This document shows positions 1-5,069 of a stretch of DNA of 10,317 bases, one piece after another. The notes below the pieces were generated by a model. It was not told the origin of the DNA. It searched no databases and worked only from the letters and a program-made list of their open reading frames with translations. The DNA comes from DASYAN01 sp036501345. Its GTDB lineage: Bacteria > Chloroflexota > Ktedonobacteria > Ktedonobacterales > Ktedonobacteraceae. The stretch is taken from positions 1 through 10,317 of the forward strand of contig DASYAN010000470.1 of NCBI GenBank assembly GCA_036501345.1. The letters run 5' to 3'. The position numbers and the translations under genes were made by a program. Each line of letters opens with the position of its first letter. Within the stretch, counting starts at the first letter, position 1.

Positions 1-1
1 T

Positions 2-535
2 GATGAAACGAGAAATTTGCGTCCCGGGAGCGTATTAAGTACGTATGATGGAGAAAGGGATAGGCATAGCATCCAATCATCAGATCAAGCCACACTACTT
101 AACGACGATTCCAGGAGGCTGACTTTTAGTACGCTTTTAAGTGATGGGGATACTTCTCGAACTTATGATAATTTAGTGCCGCATGATATAGAAAAGATGC
201 GTAAATCCATCAGTATGACGCAAAAAGAAATCAGATCACTCAGACAGTGGCTTTCATCTTTTACCCAGAATAGGCCTATCATCAGAGCGTCCAGTGAATT
301 CTTTGAACTACGAAAATTACTTTTACATGCTCGAGATATTAGAGCCCGCATTGATCAAAATATTACGAGCAATCAGTGGGATAGCCTGAATAGTGCTTTT
401 GAAGAATATGACGAAGCACATTTTGATATTCAGAAAGTCACAATTCGTTTTTTGGTAGTGGATCATCCCCGGAGGATGACATGGATGCGACGTAAGCTTC
501 TTCATCACTACAATCTAGATGGGCCATCCTCCTAG
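2..535 (+). CDS. hypothetical helical protein, 5' end outside window
   Basis: The reading frame is open to the left edge (first full codon at position 2) and stops at TAG 533-535, giving about 177 visible residues. A TTG at 17-19 could serve as a start but has no ribosome-binding site before it, so this is most likely the 3' part of a longer gene. I do not recognise the family. The visible part is soluble and charged, with no membrane segment. An N-terminal Ser/Asp-rich stretch is followed by amphipathic helices (roughly residues 60-85 and 95-150, rich in Arg, Glu, Gln and Leu), ending in a basic RRMTWMRRK region. The right end overlaps a stem-loop that contains the stop codon. The codon pattern is consistent through the whole frame, which supports it being a gene; the function is unknown. 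Confidence 0.55.
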   Translation, partial: DETRNLRPGSVLSTYDGERDRHSIQSSDQATLLNDDSRRLTFSTLLSDGDTSRTYDNLVPHDIEKMRKSISMTQKEIRSLRQWLSSFTQNRPIIRASSEFFELRKLLLHARDIRARIDQNITSNQWDSLNSAFEEYDEAHFDIQKVTIRFLVVDHPRRMTWMRRKLLHHYNLDGPSS

Positions 536-555
536 ATTGAGCCACTACCCTTTTT
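511..555 (+). terminator. stem-loop spanning the stop codon, candidate terminator
   Basis: CAATCTAG (511-518) and CTAGATTG (532-539) are perfect inverted arms of 8 bp. Within the loop, ATG/CAT can add a short inner stem. The right arm contains the TAG stop of the upstream gene. A run of five T (551-555) follows 11 nt after the stem, which is further than in a textbook intrinsic terminator, so the call is moderate. Confidence 0.45.
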
Positions 556-1060
556 ATAATGGTCCGAGGAGGAATAATTGAATATTAAGGATATATAATA
601 CAAAAAGTGCTACAGATGTACTTGGTGAGACTGATGTGTCTGAGCTAGAAGTCTGAGCAGCCTCCTTGAGAGCACGGAAGGGCTTATTTTGTCTATCGAT
701 GCTCCCCCTGCTATGCTCTTCTATTAAGCCTAACTGATAAGTAAAGTTTTTTCCAGGATAAGTCAGTGACACTTATGCGGCACTTATGCGACTTTTGGCA
801 GGATGAGAGGCTTAGGCAAGAGTACTTCATATATCCGGCTAGCATAGTCTGCGGCATCAACACATTCTGAGCACAACCAGTAGTATCAACACACTAGAAG
901 ACCACCAGTTGTCGCTTTCTCTCATTTAGTTGTCAGCTAGTTGCTGTGGTCAAATCTCCTCCTACGGAGTATCCTTTACAAGGCAGAATCAGTAGAGGAT
1001 AAGTGCTCGCAGCGTCTGCATCGCTTGATAAACACCTTGAATAGTAGAGAGAGGCATCGT
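541..1060. other. 520-bp gap without a convincing gene
   Basis: No frame here looks like an intact gene. It contains a perfect AGGAGG (567-572) in front of a 6-codon TTG frame (578-598) that continues in the next frame to 656, an 11-bp tandem repeat CACTTATGCG(G) at 770-790, and an imperfect direct repeat of about 26 nt at 856-881 and 885-909 (ATCAACACA ... ACCAGT, spacing 28-29 nt). From 941 the frame of the downstream kinase-like gene is open, but the 40 extra codons have no ribosome-binding site and no conservation-like character. No clear promoter was found. Confidence 0.5.
770..790 (+). repeat. two-copy 11-bp tandem repeat
   Basis: CACTTATGCGG is followed directly by CACTTATGCGA (770-780 and 781-791, last base differing). 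It lies in non-coding sequence, and no function is visible. Confidence 0.5.
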
Positions 1061-2683
1061 ATGCATCAAAAATTTAATCAGTATAATCTTGTAATGAAAT
1101 TGGCCGAAAAATATTCGCATTCGACCTATCTCGCTTCTCCAATTAATGAGCCTGAGTGTCAATTGGTTCTCACTCTCTTCCCACTGTCACTTTGCAGTTC
1201 TCCATATGAGCGTGAGAACTTGCTTCTCAAGGCCCAGAGCATCAAACAACTTCAGCACAAGCATCTGGTGCCTATCCTCAATATAGGGGTCGAAGAAGAG
1301 CAGCTATTTGTCGTACGTGAGTATCTGCCTTATAGTTCGCTGCGAAGCCGTCTGAAGAGAGTCTCTCCTCAAGGTCTCGAACTGCGAAATGCGCTGAACC
1401 TTATATTACAAGTGGGGGAAGCTCTCGTTTATGCGCATGATCTCCAAATCTTTCATAGCAACCTCAAACCGGAGAATATTTTCTTCGATGCCAATGGTCA
1501 GGTCATATTGACCGACTTCAATTTTATTAGTGAGCACGACGTATTCATTCGTGACCATATAGCAGATGAGTATCCTCTCTGTTATATGGCTCCCGAGCAA
1601 TTTGTCGGTACCTACGATGCCAAAAGTGATCAATATGTACTGGGTTGCTTGGCTTACGAATTGATCACTGGACGGCCTCCTTTTGCCGTACACAATTTTG
1701 ATTTAATGCACAAGCAACATAGCGGCACTGAGCATATACGACTCTTTAAGAGTGATGCTCACCTGCCACTCTCTCTTGAAGTTGCTGTGCTCAAGAGTCT
1801 GGCTCAAGATCCTAATGAACGATTTGCTGACTTCTCTTTGTTTATTGAAATCATCAGCTTCATTTTATCATCGCTACTCTCTTCTACTTCTCCACGTCCT
1901 GGCAATTCTCACAGGAAAAAGATTTCCTCTCTTCTTATGAAGGCAAAAGAGGCAGGAAATAGTTTACCTTCCACAAAAGATAATAAAACATCTCCATCAT
2001 TAACTCCTCAAATACAATACTTTTCACCTATTATGCAGAGTTCACTTGGTGGTATGTCAGAAATGCTAATTTCTTCTTTTATTCCACAAGTCACTATATC
2101 TGGTTCGGTAAGCTCTGTATCACCTAAGCCGGAAGCCCTTAATGACGTCTCAGTGCAGAAAAATTCATCTTTTATCGATTCAAGCACACTATCTGAGACA
2201 GTAAAACCTATGCCACTTATGCCTGGTATTCTTGATAACACCTCTGCATGGCAACATTCGTCTTTCATCACTTCAGCCACACTATCCGGGCCAGCAACGC
2301 CTACGCCACTTACGCAGGGCACTTTTGATAACATCTCGGCATGGCAGCATTCATCTTTCATCCCTCTATCTAAGCAAGCAACACCCATACCACTTGCTGA
2401 GTCATATGCACCGATCTTCCCATTCCCAGAGCAGTCTCAGGAAAGATCGAGGTTACGAGTATCCCTCAGGTCTTCAAAACTCAGTCGAAGAGATGTTTAC
2501 GCATTACCACTGGAAGAAACAGAGCTAAATCTTACTCCTGAAAAAAGTCATTCCTCTCAAGAGACCACCTCTCACCGTTTGATGGACTATCAGAACGCAA
2601 TATTTTTACGAAGTGTTATAGGGCTAATCCTGCTTTTCTTCGTAATTCTAAGCCTAGCTATGTATGTTTTTTGGATACGTTGA
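1061..2683 (+). CDS. Ser/Thr protein kinase-like protein, probable pseudokinase, membrane-anchored
   Basis: This is a protein of 540 residues. ATG 1061 is chosen because GAGAGG sits 6 nt upstream and the kinase fold begins immediately (QYNLV at 7-11); the frame is open back to TTG 941, but that start has no ribosome-binding site. The kinase-like domain spans about 8-265: HSNLKPENI at 132-140, TDFNF at 151-155, MAPEQF at 176-181, and YVLGCLAYELITGRPPF at 192-208 matching subdomain IX. The catalytic signatures are eroded. The Gly-rich loop (14-24) has no Gly, the beta-3 Lys is Thr38, the alpha-C Glu aligns with Lys57, HRD is HSN (catalytic Asp to Asn134), and DFG is DFN. ATP transfer is therefore unlikely, and a scaffold or sensor role is inferred. 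Residues 270-510 are a Ser/Thr/Pro-rich tail with four 31-residue repeats (329-447). A single membrane helix (about 513-537) ends the protein with no outer domain. Its neighbour is a permease 65 nt downstream on the same strand, possibly co-transcribed. Confidence 0.88.
   Translation: MHQKFNQYNLVMKLAEKYSHSTYLASPINEPECQLVLTLFPLSLCSSPYERENLLLKAQSIKQLQHKHLVPILNIGVEEEQLFVVREYLPYSSLRSRLKRVSPQGLELRNALNLILQVGEALVYAHDLQIFHSNLKPENIFFDANGQVILTDFNFISEHDVFIRDHIADEYPLCYMAPEQFVGTYDAKSDQYVLGCLAYELITGRPPFAVHNFDLMHKQHSGTEHIRLFKSDAHLPLSLEVAVLKSLAQDPNERFADFSLFIEIISFILSSLLSSTSPRPGNSHRKKISSLLMKAKEAGNSLPSTKDNKTSPSLTPQIQYFSPIMQSSLGGMSEMLISSFIPQVTISGSVSSVSPKPEALNDVSVQKNSSFIDSSTLSETVKPMPLMPGILDNTSAWQHSSFITSATLSGPATPTPLTQGTFDNISAWQHSSFIPLSKQATPIPLAESYAPIFPFPEQSQERSRLRVSLRSSKLSRRDVYALPLEETELNLTPEKSHSSQETTSHRLMDYQNAIFLRSVIGLILLFFVILSLAMYVFWIR
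2045..2401 (+). repeat. four 31-codon repeats in the kinase-like tail
   Basis: The units are residues 329-359, 360-390, 391-421 and 422-447 (last one shortened) of the kinase-like protein. All share a central SSFI spaced exactly 31 residues apart. Units three and four also share DN-x-SAWQHSSFI and a T/L-S ... P-T/I-PL half. The last two units are also clearly similar at DNA level (2231-2323 and 2324-2401), suggesting recent duplication by a 93-nt step. The repeats are Ser/Thr/Pro-rich and probably form a flexible linker. Confidence 0.75.
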
Positions 2684-2748
2684 GTCTTTATCTTGCCCTC
2701 CGTGATACAATGTAGCCTGTTACTCGACATTATGGAGAGGGAAAAGGC

Positions 2749-3927
2749 ATGGCTAAAGACACACATCTCCTCGCTCCTTCTAACCTGGACCCACACACGG
2801 TTAAATGGATCAGGCGAGCATTCATTACTATCACGATTCTTGGTTGGATTGCCCTAGCATGGGTCGCCATGCTGGTTGCCGGTCATATTGTCCAGGCTCT
2901 ATTATTGCTCGTTATTGCTGCATTATTTGCTTATGCCCTTGCACCTGGAGCCAAATTTTTAGAGCGTTTCATGCCGCGTTTCCTGGCAATCCTCATCGTT
3001 TACCTTGGCGTTCTGGGTTTGACCATCATCTTTTGCTACTTCGCCGTGACTACTACCATCCAGCAGACAAGAGAACTTGTCAATGCCATCAGGATTTTAT
3101 TAGCCCCGGGTCTGCGTGGTCAGCCATCGCAGCTAGAGCACCTCCTCGCCGTTTATGGGATTCAGCATGGGCAAATCATGAATGCCCTGCAACAAATTGA
3201 GAATTGGGCTGGGGACTTCGCGAAAAATTCAGTGTCGATGATCAGAGGCCTGTTAGATACCCTCCTTGATACCATCATTGTCACCGTACTGAGCATTTAT
3301 CTGCTGATTGATGGCTCACGCGTTGCTCACTGGGCACGCCGTAACGCGCCAGCTGCTGCACGGGCTAACTTCTTCCTGGAGACTATGCAAAGAATTGTCG
3401 GTGGCTACATTCGTGGGCAAGTGACACTAGCGGCCCTGATTGGCTTGCTGGTATGGGCTGGCATGTTCTTTCTCTTCCACCTGCCATATTCTGTCTTCCT
3501 GGGTTTCCTGGCCTTCATTATGGCCTTCATCCCCGTACTCGGCACACTAATTTCTGGAGCTGTTTGTGTCCTGGTTGGCCTCACACATGGCTGGCTGGTA
3601 GCCGTGTTTGTGCTTTTGTACTTTGCCTTCATTCACGTAATCGAGAGTGAGCTAGTAGGTCCACGCATTGTAGGTAAAGCTATCGGCCTGCATCCGGTCG
3701 TCTCACTCTTCGCGCTGGTTGCCGGATCTGAGCTGTTTGGCATCTGGGGAGCACTATTCGCCTCACCGATCGCCGGATTATTGCAAGCCTTGATCATCAC
3801 CTTCTGGACTGAATGGCGACAAGCTCATCCCGAACAATTTAGCCGATATACGACAAAGCTGCCTGATGATATTGGGCAGACAGTTGCTGCTACACCCGAT
3901 CATGGGGTAGAGAGTCCCAAAGGATAG
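2749..3927 (+). CDS. AI-2E family transporter (PerM/YdiK/TqsA type permease)
   Basis: This is a 392-residue integral membrane protein of the AI-2E transporter family (formerly UPF0118). Several hydrophobic segments are visible (about 24-46, 48-66, 77-100, 168-190, 225-245, 249-275, 281-300 and 313-350) with a soluble stretch at 100-165 between the third and fourth, as in the family. Hallmarks are the FIMAFIPVLGTLISG region (256-270) and the LHPVVSLFALVAGSELFGIWG block (314-334) before the last helix. The family contains exporters of the autoinducer AI-2 and also Na+/H+ antiporter-like members, so the substrate cannot be stated. The start at ATG 2749 is supported by GGAGAGGG (2734-2741), 7 nt upstream. 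The length is close to the family norm. The 65-nt gap to the kinase-like gene has no terminator, so read-through is possible. Confidence 0.93.
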   Translation: MAKDTHLLAPSNLDPHTVKWIRRAFITITILGWIALAWVAMLVAGHIVQALLLLVIAALFAYALAPGAKFLERFMPRFLAILIVYLGVLGLTIIFCYFAVTTTIQQTRELVNAIRILLAPGLRGQPSQLEHLLAVYGIQHGQIMNALQQIENWAGDFAKNSVSMIRGLLDTLLDTIIVTVLSIYLLIDGSRVAHWARRNAPAAARANFFLETMQRIVGGYIRGQVTLAALIGLLVWAGMFFLFHLPYSVFLGFLAFIMAFIPVLGTLISGAVCVLVGLTHGWLVAVFVLLYFAFIHVIESELVGPRIVGKAIGLHPVVSLFALVAGSELFGIWGALFASPIAGLLQALIITFWTEWRQAHPEQFSRYTTKLPDDIGQTVAATPDHGVESPKG

Positions 3928-3995
3928 CTAGCAGTTGTCACAGATGGTCACTACTGAAGACGAATTGCGTTATCTATCATTACCCCAACCCGTAG

Positions 3996-4346
3996 TTAAG
4001 TAAGCAAATCCATAGACACATTGAGAGCAACTGCAATTGCCTTTATCATCTTAACGCTTCCTTCTCGTATCCCGCTTTCAAGCTGGCTAAGATAGGCAGG
4101 AGAAATGCCTGCCATATGAGCAAGATCAGCTTGCTTTATCCCACGATATTCACGAAATGCTTTGATGGGATTCACCCCATTCTCAATGGCATCAAGCAGA
4201 GTAATAGGAAATGCCTCTTCACCATGCTCCATTGCAGCATCAAAAGCCATAGCATCCATAATATCCTCGCTATTACTAGCCATACGCTCAAAATCCACAA
4301 GCGGTACAAGTACGAAGGTTTCTCCATTCTCAGTAAGGGTTCTCAT
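3996..4346 (-). CDS. Xre-family HTH antitoxin of a type II toxin-antitoxin pair
   Basis: This is a 116-residue protein. The N-terminal part (1-50) begins with a TLTENGETFVLVPLVDFERM segment like those found in antitoxins paired with RelE toxins. Residues 59-115 form a Cro/C1-type helix-turn-helix: GIKQADLAHMAGISPAYLSQLESG contains both helices, and the IAVALNVSMDLL end is typical. ATG 4346-4344 is preceded on its strand by a strong AGGAGGAA (4352-4359). The toxin gene ends 17 nt upstream, so the two are one transcript with toxin first, as in HigBA-type loci. It is expected to neutralise the toxin and to repress the shared promoter through the palindromes at 4631-4670. It faces the permease gene end-to-end, with no terminator visible in 3928-3995. 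Confidence 0.9.
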   Translation of the reverse strand: MRTLTENGETFVLVPLVDFERMASNSEDIMDAMAFDAAMEHGEEAFPITLLDAIENGVNPIKAFREYRGIKQADLAHMAGISPAYLSQLESGIREGSVKMIKAIAVALNVSMDLLT

Positions 4347-4363
4347 CGCTCTTCCTCCTAAAT

Positions 4364-4621
4364 CTAGTAAAATTCTCTTCTGTGTCCTATCGCTATAACC
4401 TCGACGATCAGCTCATTATTATTAAGCCTATAAATAGCTCTATAGTCACCAACACGCAATCTATATCCCTCACGCCCCTGAAGTTTTTTCACATCAAAGG
4501 CATCACTGTACGGATTCTCACAGAGATTGCTAAGCTTATCCCGAATCGCAGCTTGGACACTCTTCTCCAGTTTCTTCAACTGGCGATAAGCAGCTGAGGT
4601 CACGTACAATCTATATCTCAT
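4364..4621 (-). CDS. RelE/ParE-superfamily toxin
   Basis: This 85-residue basic protein has the compact RelE fold signature: an N-terminal strand (RYRLYVTSAAYRQL), two helices (LKKLEKSVQAAIRDKL), the NPYSD-x-x-x-x-KLQG turn (36-49), YRLRVGDYRAIYRL (53-66), and the C-terminal end IAIGHRREFY (76-85) with the HRR and terminal Tyr typical of mRNA-cleaving RelE members. Known RelE toxins cleave mRNA in the ribosomal A site; the ParE branch instead poisons gyrase, and the HRREFY ending favours the RelE side (inference). The ATG at 4621-4619 has no Shine-Dalgarno sequence, and the promoter's expected start point falls on this ATG, so translation is probably leaderless. The antitoxin follows in the same transcript. 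Confidence 0.9.
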   Translation of the reverse strand: MRYRLYVTSAAYRQLKKLEKSVQAAIRDKLSNLCENPYSDAFDVKKLQGREGYRLRVGDYRAIYRLNNNELIVEVIAIGHRREFY

Positions 4622-4627
4622 AGCAGT

Positions 4628-4656
4628 ATATTAGCTGATAGCTAACATTATGTCAA
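4628..4656 (-). promoter_or_regulatory. near-consensus promoter of the toxin-antitoxin pair
   Basis: On the minus strand, TTGACA (-35, 4656-4651) is followed by a 17-bp spacer and TAATAT (-10, 4633-4628). Six bases separate the -10 from the toxin ATG, so the predicted +1 is the A of the ATG (4621), giving a leaderless toxin message. Confidence 0.75.
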
Positions 4657-4670
4657 TAATAGCATAGCTA
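4631..4670. promoter_or_regulatory. twin palindromes, candidate operators for the Xre antitoxin
   Basis: TTAGCT-GAT-AGCTAA (4631-4645) is a perfect 6+3+6 palindrome overlapping the -10 and spacer of the toxin promoter. TAGC-ATA-GCTA (4660-4670) is a second palindrome with the same half-site core just upstream of the -35. Two TAGC/GCTA sites flanking a promoter fit autoregulation by an Xre dimer; binding itself is inferred. Confidence 0.55.
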
Positions 4671-4750
4671 GGAGCAAAGCAAAAAAAATCTTATTGTGCT
4701 TTCCATGTACTGAGAGCGTTCCACTTTGCTTCCCCACCTTCAAGCGAGCA

Positions 4751-5018
4751 TGCGTTAGGGTACAAAGTTCCCTGTGCACGCAGACCTGTGTGGAGTTAAA
4801 AGACTGGTCTGGCGGTGAAGACTGATTTGAGAACAATTCGGACATTGGTTAGGACACAGGGAGGTCCTCGCCTCAGGAGAAGGCCATCTAAAGTAGTAGA
4901 GAGGGTGACCTCCAGTCCCACAGGGGGTGTGAAAGCATGCCGTACGGATAGAGAATGCTTTCAGGGCAAATAATCCGGAGGCCCTACAAGAATAGTTGCC
5001 AAAAGAGGGTGAAAGGTT
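4751..5018 (+). ncRNA. structured RNA, candidate HEARO/omega-RNA of an IscB element
   Basis: No frame is open through this stretch, yet it is packed with inverted arms: TGCGT/ACGCA (4751/4778) with AGGG/CCCT inside, CAGACC/GGTCTG (4781/4806), AGGAC/GTCCT (4851/4864), GGAGGTC/GACCTCC (4860/4907), TGAAAGCAT/ATGCTTTCA (4930/4955, 9 bp with a CCGTACGG palindrome inside), GGGC/GCCC (4964/4981), and a pseudoknot-like GGCAA/TTGCC (4965/4996). The array stops 20 nt before a GAGGGTGAAAGG-ATG start whose frame resembles the IscB N-terminus. HEARO RNAs sit directly upstream of iscB, contain pseudoknots, and are inserted next to ATGA/GTGA; GTGA occurs at 4815-4818, which would leave an RNA of about 200 nt and put the guide upstream. 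Arms and positions are seen in the sequence; the family assignment is inference. A decayed TnpB-type element or another structured RNA is the alternative. Confidence 0.45.
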
Positions 5019-5069
5019 ATGGGTATTTCCAATTTTGTCCTAAAGTCTCATGGCCTCGAGAGCCCCTGA
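5019..5069 (+). pseudogene. truncated iscB-like start (16 codons)
   Basis: The ATG at 5019 follows GAGGGTGAAAGG with good spacing and encodes MGISNFVLKSHGLESP before TGA. The segment FVLKSHG resembles the opening of IscB proteins (V-F-V-L-x-x-x-G-x-P-L-x-P, the PLMP motif), but the frame then stops inside a hairpin and no RuvC or HNH sequence follows, because the lysyltransferase gene occupies the next bases. If the reading is right, this is a deletion remnant of an IS200/IS605-like IscB element. The match is short and could be chance. Confidence 0.3.

Noticed and set aside
554..772. 72-codon minus-strand frame starting with GTG
   Set aside because: It has no ribosome-binding site, low-complexity Ser-rich sequence and no recognisable motif; it is treated as a chance frame.
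941..1060. N-terminal extension of the kinase-like gene from TTG 941
   Set aside because: There is no ribosome-binding site before it, while ATG 1061 has GAGAGG 6 nt upstream and begins right at the kinase fold.
2008..2388. 126-codon minus-strand frame with repeats
   Set aside because: It lies opposite the repeat-bearing tail of the kinase-like gene, and its own repeats are only the mirror of those.
2680..2711. TTGAGT/TACAAT-like promoter for the permease gene
   Set aside because: The spacer would be about 20 bp and the -35 is poor; not supported enough to list.
4648..4845. 65-codon minus-strand frame upstream of the toxin
   Set aside because: It ends inside the toxin promoter region, has no ribosome-binding site, and covers the hairpin-rich segment.
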